NCBI GenBank assembly: GCA_019413925.1
Contig: DXMY01000054.1
Coordinates: 1 to 48,584, forward strand
Origin: Collinsella sp.
Lineage (GTDB): Bacteria; Actinomycetota; Coriobacteriia; Coriobacteriales; Coriobacteriaceae
DNA: 48,584 bases
Reading direction: 5' to 3'
Shown in pieces: positions 42,400 to 48,584 of this stretch. Position 1 is the first letter of the stretch; every line of letters begins with the position of its first letter. The notes below the pieces were generated by a model. That model was not told the origin of the DNA. It was given only the letters and a program-made list of their open reading frames with translations, and ran no database searches. Both the position numbers and the translations under genes were made by a program.

Positions 42400-43752
42400 A
42401 TGGCGGAAGAACGTTCTGTTGGCGAGCTGCTCGATAAGCTGTTTGGCTTTGAGTCGGTAGCCAAGCGTCAGACGGCGCTTGAGCAGTACGATCGCGGGGA
42501 GTTATTGCGCAAGGCGCGCTCCCGCGAGCTGCTGGCCGTGATCGGGGGCGTCGAGGCTGCCGAGCGTGCTGCGCGTGAGTCTGCCGTGCGGGCCGTTGAC
42601 GGGTATGTACGCCGCGTTGAATTTGATTCTCTTGCGCGCGCTCGCAAGCAGGTAGGCGTTGTGGGCCCGTTGCAGATGGAGCGGCGCTATGCTGCCTTTT
42701 TGCGTATGGAGGACAAGGCCGAGCTGTTGGCCCGCTTGGAGCAGACGCTTGCGTTTATCGAGGTAAAGCTGCGTGCCAATACGGCGGACAGGGTTCGTGC
42801 GGCATACGATGCTGCGGGGGCTTTGGTGTTGCAGGGCGCGGCGCGTCTGAGTGACGTGCGCGTTGTGGATGCCGCACCCTTGGATGCCAATCTGCTATGC
42901 ACGCAGTTGGAGCAGCTGCGTTGTGCCGCCGACGCAACGGACCTTGCCGGCATGATCACGGCGACGTTTGAGTCCGAGCTGAGTGCGACCGGCCCGCAGG
43001 GTGTTGACGCGTTTGCGAGCGATGTGGCTGGCGATGTGGCGCTGGAGCGCGAGCTTACGAATGTGCGCGGTGCTGCGCAGCGAGCGCGTTTGGCAGCCCA
43101 AGCGTATCGGACCGAACGCGCTGCCCGCGTTGCAGGGAGCACGGTGGAGCCGGTATCGTTGCCGGTGTCTGCTTGCGTTGCGTGCGAGACGGGGTGCGAT
43201 GCTGGGGAGCTTTCCGAGTTGCTCGCTCAAGTAAAGAAGTCGTTTGAGACCTATAGGCGCGTTGTTGCCGACGGCGGGTTGTTCTGTGCCTTTGGTGCCG
43301 GTTCGCCGCATGGGATTTGCCGCGGCAGTAGTTATTTCGACTACGATGATCGACTTGACGAAGACGTATTGGTGGGCGAGTACGACGGTACTACCAAGCA
43401 CAATGTTCGGCGCGAAGTTACGATTCCCGAGCTTGTGGACGAGTCTTCGGCCGACGGCGGCGATTCGCTCGAGGTTGCCGTGGCGCGCATGCGTGAGTTT
43501 AACGGACGGCGCTATGATGGTGTGCTGGACGAGGATCCTGTGCGCCATGTGAATGCGTTTTGGTATGGACTCAAAAAGCTCAGCCAGTATTGCGAGGCCG
43601 CTGTGCGCGTGGACGAGCGTGCCTGGGATTGCTTTATCGATAAGGTGCAGTTTGCCTACGACGAGCCCGTGGGGCGTTTGGCCACGCAGATGGATGACAA
43701 GCAGGTTGCGGCTTTTGTTGCCGCCGTGAATGTGCTCGGCGCTGCCGAGTAG
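42400..43752 (+). CDS. Unknown BREX-associated protein
   Basis: 450 residues, no family recognised. Residues 1-250 are helical and charged (many Ala, Arg, Glu), probably coiled coil. At 259-266 a CVACETGC cluster (C259, C262, C266), with further Cys in FCAFGAGSPHGIC, could bind zinc or another metal. The C-terminal third is globular with conserved-looking aromatic and acidic stretches (SSYFDYDDRLDEDVLVGEYD). ATG 42400 follows GAGGAGG. GC content matches the BREX core. Position, strand and spacing place it in the BREX operon, so an accessory role such as anti-phage effector, inhibitor or assembly factor is plausible but unproven. Confidence 0.75.
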   Translation: MAEERSVGELLDKLFGFESVAKRQTALEQYDRGELLRKARSRELLAVIGGVEAAERAARESAVRAVDGYVRRVEFDSLARARKQVGVVGPLQMERRYAAFLRMEDKAELLARLEQTLAFIEVKLRANTADRVRAAYDAAGALVLQGAARLSDVRVVDAAPLDANLLCTQLEQLRCAADATDLAGMITATFESELSATGPQGVDAFASDVAGDVALERELTNVRGAAQRARLAAQAYRTERAARVAGSTVEPVSLPVSACVACETGCDAGELSELLAQVKKSFETYRRVVADGGLFCAFGAGSPHGICRGSSYFDYDDRLDEDVLVGEYDGTTKHNVRREVTIPELVDESSADGGDSLEVAVARMREFNGRRYDGVLDEDPVRHVNAFWYGLKKLSQYCEAAVRVDERAWDCFIDKVQFAYDEPVGRLATQMDDKQVAAFVAAVNVLGAAE

Positions 43753-43779
43753 GTGCCTGATCCGGTAAGGGGTTTCACC

Positions 43780-43968
43780 ATGAAGATCGATGTTGATGTT
43801 GACCAGCTGCGCGAGAGTTTGCTCGACCGTGCGGGGAGTGCAGCCGGCGTGGGCTTTCCAGCCGCCATGCTCGACGTAGTGGATATCGAGGATGAGTCGC
43901 CCCAAGAGCTCCTGGCCCGAGCCGAACGTGAAGGCCTTGACCTCCGCGATTTTTGCCGTCGACGATGA
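43780..43968 (+). CDS. Small acidic protein at the end of the BREX operon
   Basis: 62 residues from ATG 43780, preceded by AAGGGG, 27 bases after the unknown gene. It is acidic and helical (MKIDVDVDQLRESLLDRAGS; DESPQELLARAEREGLDLRDF). The second half reads like a small helix-turn-helix or SAP-like unit, but no family is certain. It is likely co-transcribed with the preceding gene, perhaps as a partner or regulator. Confidence 0.6.
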   Translation: MKIDVDVDQLRESLLDRAGSAAGVGFPAAMLDVVDIEDESPQELLARAEREGLDLRDFCRRR

Positions 43969-43993
43969 CGCTGAATGATTGTCATCTTTGTTA

Positions 43994-44022
43994 TTGACGA
44001 ACATATGTTTGTATTTTATACT
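43994..44022 (+). promoter_or_regulatory. Promoter with LexA (SOS) box upstream of the DUF3800 RNA element
   Basis: TTGACG (43994-43999) and TATACT (44017-44022) are 17 bases apart. CGAACATATGTTTG at 43998-44011 fits the Gram-positive LexA/DinR consensus CGAAC-RNRY-GTTYG at every position and covers the -35 edge and the spacer. Repression lifted on DNA damage is the expected behaviour. Confidence 0.7.
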
Positions 44023-44027
44023 CAAGC

Positions 44028-44057
44028 TTGAACATACGTCCAACTTCATGGTATAAA
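44028..44057 (+). promoter_or_regulatory. Second promoter with a degenerate LexA-like site
   Basis: TTGAAC (44028-44033) and TATAAA (44052-44057), spacing 18. The -35 overlaps TGAACATACGTCCA, which keeps 11 of 14 SOS-box positions. Transcription from here would give the short RNA ending at about 44119. Confidence 0.55.
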
Positions 44058-44119
44058 TTAGGTGGTCATCTCTTAAGAGAGGGCTTCCAAGTGCCGGGGA
44101 CGTTTTCCCCGGCTTTTTT
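44058..44119 (+). ncRNA. Short RNA element A, upstream of the DUF3800 gene
   Basis: Between the TATAAA at 44052 and the DUF3800 start is a terminated unit. It has a 12-base palindrome (TCTCTTAAGAGA), then GGGCTTCCAAGT, then GCCGGGGA paired with TTCCCCGGC, then TTTTTT. Two further elements with the same plan, GGGC-N-TCCAAG-like core and terminator, lie at 44828-44897 and 44960-45023 on the other strand. The first stem differs in sequence but is kept as a stem. Comparative genomics has described structured RNAs linked to DUF3800 genes, and this is probably one of them. Readthrough of the terminator would be needed to reach the gene. Confidence 0.65.
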
Positions 44120-44133
44120 ATTAAGGATTGCCC

Positions 44134-44808
44134 ATGCGAGAGCTGAGTATCTTTATTGATGAATCTGGAAGCGATGATCTTCGTGAAAGATACTATCTTG
44201 TGGCCTTTGTTTTTCATGAACAAAATATTCCCATCGCTGAGGGAATAGAGAAATATGAAAGGGCGGTAGCCGATAGCGGATTGCCGCTCCTTCCGTTCCA
44301 TGCTTCTCCTCTCATGAATGGAAAAGATCAGTTCAAGGACTTGGACATCAGTGAGAGAAAAAGGCTGTTTTCACTATTTCGAGTTATGTTTCGACATTTG
44401 CCCATCTCGTACAAGGTGTTTGTATTCAAGACGCATCGGTATCGAACTCTCAAACAGATCGCTGATGCGATGCGGCGTGAAATCATCGATTTCATATTCG
44501 ATAATTTGAGTTGGTTTCAGCAGTTTGATGCTGTGAAGATTTACTACGACGGAGGACAGGGTTCGGTTTCGAGTGCGCTTCACAAGGCAATCGATTACGC
44601 TTTGGCTAAAAATGCAGTTATCTATAAGCCAACAACTTCATCGGATTACTATTTGGCTCAGGCTGCGGACTATATCTGTACCATTGAGTTCACGAGTCTG
44701 AAATATCAGGCGAATAAGCAGACTAATACTGACCAGAAGTTTTTTGGTGGTAGTACTGCGTTTAAAAAAGGCTTACTAAAAGAAATAAGAAAGAAGGCTG
44801 TCGTCTAA
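44134..44808 (+). CDS. DUF3800 family protein
   Basis: A 224-residue DUF3800 protein, a family with an RNase H-like fold, often found on mobile or defence DNA. The hallmark FIDESGS is at residues 6-12 (Asp and Glu pair). Later acidic positions are in KIYYDGGQG and AQAADYICTIEF, where the fold places catalytic residues; all are present, so nuclease activity is possible. The C-terminus is Lys-rich. ATG 44134 follows AAGGA. Low GC and different codon use indicate recent transfer. The SOS-boxed promoter and RNA element A upstream suggest an RNA-linked toxin or effector. Function not established. Confidence 0.85.
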   Translation: MRELSIFIDESGSDDLRERYYLVAFVFHEQNIPIAEGIEKYERAVADSGLPLLPFHASPLMNGKDQFKDLDISERKRLFSLFRVMFRHLPISYKVFVFKTHRYRTLKQIADAMRREIIDFIFDNLSWFQQFDAVKIYYDGGQGSVSSALHKAIDYALAKNAVIYKPTTSSDYYLAQAADYICTIEFTSLKYQANKQTNTDQKFFGGSTAFKKGLLKEIRKKAVV

Positions 44809-44827
44809 TGGGCAGGCCTCGTATTGC

Positions 44828-44897
44828 ATAAAAAATGCCGGAGGTAAGACCCCGGCTCTTGGAGGCCCCTCTATTCGAAGGTACCGACATCTTTATA
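44828..44897 (-). ncRNA. Short RNA element B, facing the DUF3800 gene
   Basis: Minus-strand unit: TATAAA at 44892-44897, a weak stem, AGAGGGGCCTCCAAG, then GCCGGGG...CTCCGGC and TTTTTT. It has the same spacing as element A from TATAAA to the GGGC core. It starts about 90 bases beyond the DUF3800 stop and points back at it, so it may also terminate transcripts. Confidence 0.6.
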
Positions 44898-44959
44898 ACA
44901 GAAACCGCATGTCGGGTCTACACGAGACATTTCGCTCGATTTCCTGTTGACCTAAAAAC

Positions 44960-45023
44960 AAAAATGCCGGGGGGATCCCCCGGCCCTTGACTGCCCTCCA
45001 TAATGGAGCGCAATCCATTTATA
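44960..45023 (-). ncRNA. Short RNA element C
   Basis: Minus-strand unit: TATAAA at 45018-45023, hairpin CTCCATTATGGAG, then GGGCAGTCAAGG, then GCCGGGGGATCCCCCGGC and TTTTTG. It follows the plan of elements A and B, with a different first stem. Confidence 0.6.
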
Positions 45024-45096
45024 TCATGGTTGCGATGCGAGCGGTGGCTCATTCGGTCTTCTTTTTCCTCAGCTTCTTGCTGAAGTTCTATTTAAT

Positions 45097-45122
45097 GTGA
45101 CAAAGGGACTGCCCCTTTGTCA
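45097..45122. repeat. Small palindrome GACAAAGG/CCTTTGTC
   Basis: Arms TGACAAAGGG and CCCTTTGTCA flank a loop of a few bases. It is similar in type to the CCACCACAAAGG palindromes and probably belongs to the same class of intergenic elements. Confidence 0.5.
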
Positions 45123-45156
45123 TATGGGGCGACGGGGTGTTTGTGCCCACGGCTGT

Positions 45157-45266
45157 GCGAAAATGCATGATAAACCGTCGCAACGGAGTCCAACGACGTC
45201 GCGGCGGTTCTATTATGGCCACCCGCCGGCTAAGTGAGTAGGCTTTTTTGGAAATGCTGAGCACCC
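45157..45266. repeat. 110 bp dispersed repeat, copy 1
   Basis: From GCGAAAATGC to GAGCACCC, this matches 48321-48430 over the same length with about ten differences. It has a central stem ACCGTCGC...GCGGCGGTT, a T-rich part, then CTAAGTGAGTAGGCTTTT. Both copies lie in intergenic DNA. Confidence 0.8.
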
Positions 45267-45352
45267 GAAGTCTTTTCTTCAACAAACCCGCAGGTCACAG
45301 ACTTGTGCTTTGGTGACGTGGTCGGCGATTCGACAAAAGCCTACTCACTTAG
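45230..45352. repeat. 123 bp unit bounded by perfect 18-base inverted repeats
   Basis: CTAAGTGAGTAGGCTTTT (45230-45247) and its exact reverse complement AAAAGCCTACTCACTTAG (45335-45352). The left arm is part of the 110 bp repeat. It could be a miniature inverted-repeat element or a large hairpin. The rest of 44809-45442 holds elements B and C and no gene. Confidence 0.75.
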
Positions 45353-45442
45353 TCTTGAGAGACACTAACTGTCCTCAACGAGACCCCTGTCGGGGCGATT
45401 GATGCTCAAATGTAGCCAATACGGGACGGCTGTCCCTGGCCG

Positions 45443-47044
45443 CTACGACGCCAGCGTGGCGATGACGGCTTCGTCGCCGGCGTATATGAGGGTGTCGCCG
45501 TCGGGGATGATTGTTTGACCGCCGCGCTTGAGCATCACCACGATAAAGGGGTGCTTGCCTTGCGGCACGTCGCGCAGGCGCTGACCGGCCAGGCGTCCAT
45601 GGGGCGTCACGGTGACCTCGCGCAGCGTAACCTCGGCACGCTCCTCAAACGTCGGCGCGGCCATAACCAGAAGGTCGCCTTCTTCGATCACGGTATCCCC
45701 GTTGGCCAGCACCGGGTGCGCACCGTCTCGAAGCACCAGGATGACGAGCATGTTCGTAGCGCTGCCAATATCGGCAAGCGAGCGCCCGGCAAACGGATGT
45801 CCAGCTCCCACCTTGAGCTTAACAAACGACATGCCGTCTTCGTCGCGGTAGTCGTTAAACGTGCGGCGCACGTCGCCTTCTGCGTCGATCATGTCGAGCT
45901 TTTTCGCCACCGCCGGCAGTAGCGAGCCCTGCACCACGATGCTCGATACGGCAATCACAAACACCAGGTCAAATAGGTCGTGACCGCCGGGAATACCGGT
46001 CACCACGGCAAAGAGGCTAAATACGACCGAAGCCGCGCCGCGCAGGCCCGCCCAGCTCACGAGTGCAACCTGGCGGGGGTTCGTCTTAAAGGGCGCCAGC
46101 AGCGCACCAACAGCGATGGGGCGGCTCACGAAGAGCATAAACGCCATGAGCGCCAGGCCCGGTAGCAGCATTTGCGGCAGGCGGGCGGGCGTCACGAGCA
46201 GGCCGAGCAAAAAGAAGATGGTCATCTCGGCCATTTCGGTGAGGGTATCGAAGAAGTGCGCCATCTCGACCTTGCCGGTGATGTCGCTGGCACCCAGCAC
46301 GATGCCGGCCAGGTATACGGCTAAAAAGCCGTTGCCACCCAGATAGCTCGGCAGTGCATAGGCGACGATCGCCACGGCGAACAAAAAGATAGTCTGCGCG
46401 CCCTCGGCCGTTGCGTGTGCGCACTCAATCAGACGGCTGGATGTCCAGCCGATGGCAAGGCCCAGCCCCACGCCCAGGATGATCTGCTTGGCCAGCAGCA
46501 CGGGAATGTCGATATTGCCGCCCGCCGCAAGGGTCGCGAGCACCGCGGTGAGCATGTAGGCGACGGGGTCGTTTGAGCCCGATTCGACCTCGAGCAGCGA
46601 GTCGGTGCCGCCGCGCAGCGACAGGTTGTGCTCGCGCAGAACGCTAAAGACGCTCGCCGCATCGGTCGACGCCACGACTGAGCCCAGCAGCAGGCCGCCG
46701 ATCCAGTCGAAGCCCAGTGCGAAGTGCGCAAAGGCGCCCGTGATGCCGGCGGTGGCGATAACGCCGAGGGTGCTCAGCAGCACTGCGGGTACGGCAACGG
46801 GCTTGGCACGGTCGATGTTGGTGTTAAAGCCGCCGTAGAACATGATAAACAGCAGCGCCGTGCTGCAGACGGTTTCGGTGAGCGCATAGTCGCTAAAGTC
46901 GATGTGTGCCGGGCCGTTGACGCCCAGTAGCATGCCGAGCGCGATAAAGATGAGCAAGGTGGGGAAGGGGAGCTTTTTGCCGACGGGTTTGATGGTCAGA
47001 CACAGAATAATGACGAGGCCGATAAAGAGAAGTATCTGGTTCAT
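45443..47044 (-). CDS. Cation/proton antiporter, NhaP2/CvrA-like, with TrkA-C domain
   Basis: A 533-residue membrane protein. The first 390 residues have about 12 helices of the CPA1 monovalent cation/proton antiporter family; the ion-site segment VASTDAASVFSVLREHNL and the ESGSNDPVAYML segment carry the acidic residues. Residues from about 410 form a TrkA-C (RCK_C) domain (FVKLKVGAGHPFAGRSLADI), followed by a second regulatory domain (HPFIVVMLKRGGQTIIPDGDT). Members expel potassium or sodium under osmotic or pH stress, controlled by a nucleotide or ion bound to TrkA-C. ATG 47044 faces away from the metallophosphatase gene at 47370. Confidence 0.92.
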   Translation of the reverse strand: MNQILLFIGLVIILCLTIKPVGKKLPFPTLLIFIALGMLLGVNGPAHIDFSDYALTETVCSTALLFIMFYGGFNTNIDRAKPVAVPAVLLSTLGVIATAGITGAFAHFALGFDWIGGLLLGSVVASTDAASVFSVLREHNLSLRGGTDSLLEVESGSNDPVAYMLTAVLATLAAGGNIDIPVLLAKQIILGVGLGLAIGWTSSRLIECAHATAEGAQTIFLFAVAIVAYALPSYLGGNGFLAVYLAGIVLGASDITGKVEMAHFFDTLTEMAEMTIFFLLGLLVTPARLPQMLLPGLALMAFMLFVSRPIAVGALLAPFKTNPRQVALVSWAGLRGAASVVFSLFAVVTGIPGGHDLFDLVFVIAVSSIVVQGSLLPAVAKKLDMIDAEGDVRRTFNDYRDEDGMSFVKLKVGAGHPFAGRSLADIGSATNMLVILVLRDGAHPVLANGDTVIEEGDLLVMAAPTFEERAEVTLREVTVTPHGRLAGQRLRDVPQGKHPFIVVMLKRGGQTIIPDGDTLIYAGDEAVIATLAS

Positions 47045-47369
47045 GGATGGTGTCCGCTCCTGGGTGGTTGGCGTGGCACGGTCAGTTATCTGTGTTTATT
47101 TGTACCCAAAGATGGTGGGTTTATGGGCTTGGATTGCGGGCGTGCTCATTTTCGACACGAGGCTGCGACGCGAGCGGCGCTGGTTGTGGCGCTGGGCTAG
47201 ACGGCGTTGCGTGAGCGGTCCGGGTTGGCAGGCGTGCGCTGGCGACCGTTGACGGTATGCAACCCTTTCCAGCTTTATTGCAACGGAGTACAATGGATAA
47301 CGTTTAAGTTCAACTTGAAGTTTTAGTTGCGGCTCCGGGCTTCGGTCGCAATGTAAAGGGAGGCGTTCC

Positions 47370-48209
47370 ATGGCGATCTATGTGACATCCGATGCTCACG
47401 GGCACGTGCGTGCGCTTGACGAGGCCCTGTCCAAGATTTCGCTGACGTCTGACGATACGCTGTACGTGCTGGGCGACATGATCGATCGCGGGCCCGATCC
47501 GGTTGGCGTTATTAAGCTCGTGCGCTCGCTACCCAACGCTCGCGTGCTCAAGGGCAATCACGAGCAGATCATGCTCGACGCCATCATTGGCCAGGATCCG
47601 CTCGATGCCGAGACCTGGGATATCAACGGTGGCTGGACGACGCGCGAGCAGCTCAACGACATGGAATTTGAGGCATACGAGGAGCTCGTGCGATGGATGG
47701 CCGCGCTGCCGCTCTACGCGGTGGCCGAGACCGAGGAGCGCCCGTATCTGCTGGTACATGCCGGTATTGAGACTGAGGCGGCCCGGGCGTTTTTGCTTGA
47801 GCATGGCGTCGATTGTGCCGATGGCGTCGGTGCGGTGAGTGCCGATCGCGAGCTGCTGCAGCAGATGCTCGCAGTGCAGTCGTCCGATGACCTGCTATGG
47901 ATTCGTCACGGCTATTGGGATGTGCCGACCGGGCTGCTTTCTGCCGAGGGCAAGGGCCCGGTCGTGGTGAGCGGCCACACGCCCACGGTATCGCTTGGGC
48001 GCTATTGCGAGGTCGGTGGTCTGGCGGGTCTCGATGAGGAATCGGGACGCGGGCAGATCGTGCGCTTGGGCGGCGAGGACACTGCCGGTGTGCCCGATCG
48101 CATCGACATCGACTGCGCTGCCGCCACTGGGTCGGAGTTCGGCCGCGTCGGGATTCTGCGCCTGGACGATGGGGCCGAGTTCTACGCGAATATTCGCCCC
48201 GGGGAATAA
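47370..48209 (+). CDS. Calcineurin-like metallophosphatase (protein phosphatase type)
   Basis: A 279-residue two-metal phosphatase. Motifs in order: SDAHGH (residues 7-12), LGDMIDRGPDP, LKGNHEQIML, and later VHAGIE and VVSGHTPT with metal-binding His. The layout resembles bacterial PrpA/PrpB-like Ser/Thr protein phosphatases and diadenosine tetraphosphatases of the same superfamily; the target is not known. ATG 47370 follows AAAGGGAGG. It stands alone between the antiporter and repeat copy 2. Confidence 0.88.
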   Translation: MAIYVTSDAHGHVRALDEALSKISLTSDDTLYVLGDMIDRGPDPVGVIKLVRSLPNARVLKGNHEQIMLDAIIGQDPLDAETWDINGGWTTREQLNDMEFEAYEELVRWMAALPLYAVAETEERPYLLVHAGIETEAARAFLLEHGVDCADGVGAVSADRELLQQMLAVQSSDDLLWIRHGYWDVPTGLLSAEGKGPVVVSGHTPTVSLGRYCEVGGLAGLDEESGRGQIVRLGGEDTAGVPDRIDIDCAAATGSEFGRVGILRLDDGAEFYANIRPGE

Positions 48210-48320
48210 CGGCGCAAAGGGTAGCTAATTTGGGACGGGGCTTTTTTGACTACTTTCGGAGAGTAGCGCCTTCTTGCTTGGTAAGCGCTAGAAATGAGGA
48301 GCGTCTGCGTCCTCGGCAGC

Positions 48321-48430
48321 GCGAAAATGCTCGAAAAACCGTCGCAACGGAGTCAAACGACGTCGCGACGGTTCTTTTTTGGCTGCCCGCTGGCTAAGTG
48401 AGTAGACTTTTTTGGAAATGCCGAGCACCC
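48321..48430. repeat. 110 bp dispersed repeat, copy 2
   Basis: It matches 45157-45266 across its whole length. It has the stem ACCGTCGC...GCGACGGTT, a run of six T and CTAAGTGAGTAGACTTTT. The second inverted arm found after copy 1 is missing here, so the repeat exists without it. It may serve as terminator for the metallophosphatase gene. Confidence 0.8.
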
Positions 48431-48470
48431 AACATATTTGCCTCAATAAAACCGACGCTCCTATAAGTTG

Positions 48471-48584
48471 TCAAGAGGCAGTTTGCGGGAGCGTTCTCTC
48501 CAATTCGCACAGGAGCTCGTAATACCTCCTCTCCAGTTTCGTCGACCGCCGTTTCCCCCGTTCCAAGTGCCCGAGTGTGGCTGC
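48471..48584 (-). CDS. 3' end of a minus-strand gene, product unknown
   Basis: Open from the window edge to TGA at 48471-48473, giving the last 37 residues, rich in Arg, Leu and Glu (HLERGKRRSTKLERRYYELL). A helical C-terminus is likely. No family can be named from so short a piece. Confidence 0.4.
   Translation of the reverse strand, partial: AATLGHLERGKRRSTKLERRYYELLCELERTLPQTAS

Noticed and set aside
43994..44119. A riboswitch controlling DUF3800
   Set aside because: The element is short and has no recognisable ligand-binding core. Its downstream copies in opposite orientation fit a stand-alone RNA or terminator better.
44828..45023. CRISPR array
   Set aside because: The repeated units here are three terminator-bearing elements with different orientation and irregular spacing. 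No short direct repeats with regular spacers exist in the window.

Overview
This 48.6 kb window is a high-GC bacterial chromosome segment, most likely from a gut Actinobacterium of the Coriobacteriia, probably Collinsella or a close relative. That placement is inferred from codon use, the gene families and the short dispersed palindromes; there is no rRNA or marker gene here to prove it.

Layout. 1-10.5 kb is housekeeping: a DegV protein, a HAD phosphatase, a PepV-like M20 dipeptidase, the phosphate uptake operon pstSCAB, an ABC-F ATPase and a Cof-type phosphatase. At 10.5-11.25 kb sits an IS200-type element whose transposase is broken by one extra G in a G-run. 11.4-14.8 kb is metal homeostasis: a DtxR-type regulator facing a zinc/cadmium-type P1B ATPase, a free-standing HMA metallochaperone and an ArsR/SmtB repressor with three visible operators. 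14.8-16.8 kb is an AT-richer patch with a DUF559-like endonuclease-fold protein and three copies of a short repeat. 16.9-27.2 kb is again ordinary: a DnaQ-like exonuclease, a His-rich permease, a YaiI/YqxD protein, an HdeD-like membrane protein, a nitroreductase, two tandem histidine phosphatases, and a serC-serA-M20 peptidase-DUF1015-like group on the minus strand.

27.8-44.8 kb is a defence island built on a type 1 BREX phage-resistance system in the order brxA, brxB, brxC, pglX, pglZ, brxL, all on the plus strand. Three things make it unusual. First, pglX is split: the methyltransferase and target-recognition part (33004-35469) and the conserved C-terminal part (36231-37199) are separate genes, and a HEPN-domain gene with an Rx4H motif sits between them, inside a low-GC segment. 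Second, a run of twelve G lies in the first codons of brxA, a likely phase-variation switch. Third, after brxL come a 450-residue protein of unknown type, a 62-residue protein, and a DUF3800 gene. The DUF3800 gene is preceded by a promoter carrying a perfect Gram-positive LexA (SOS) box and by a short terminated RNA-like element; two further copies of that element follow the gene in opposite orientation. This resembles a type III toxin-antitoxin or RNA-guarded arrangement and is the best candidate here for an undescribed system.

45.4-48.6 kb returns to ordinary genes (a cation/proton antiporter with a TrkA-C domain and a metallophosphatase) flanked by two copies of a 110 bp dispersed repeat. 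The window ends in the 3' part of a minus-strand gene. No tRNA, rRNA or CRISPR array was seen.
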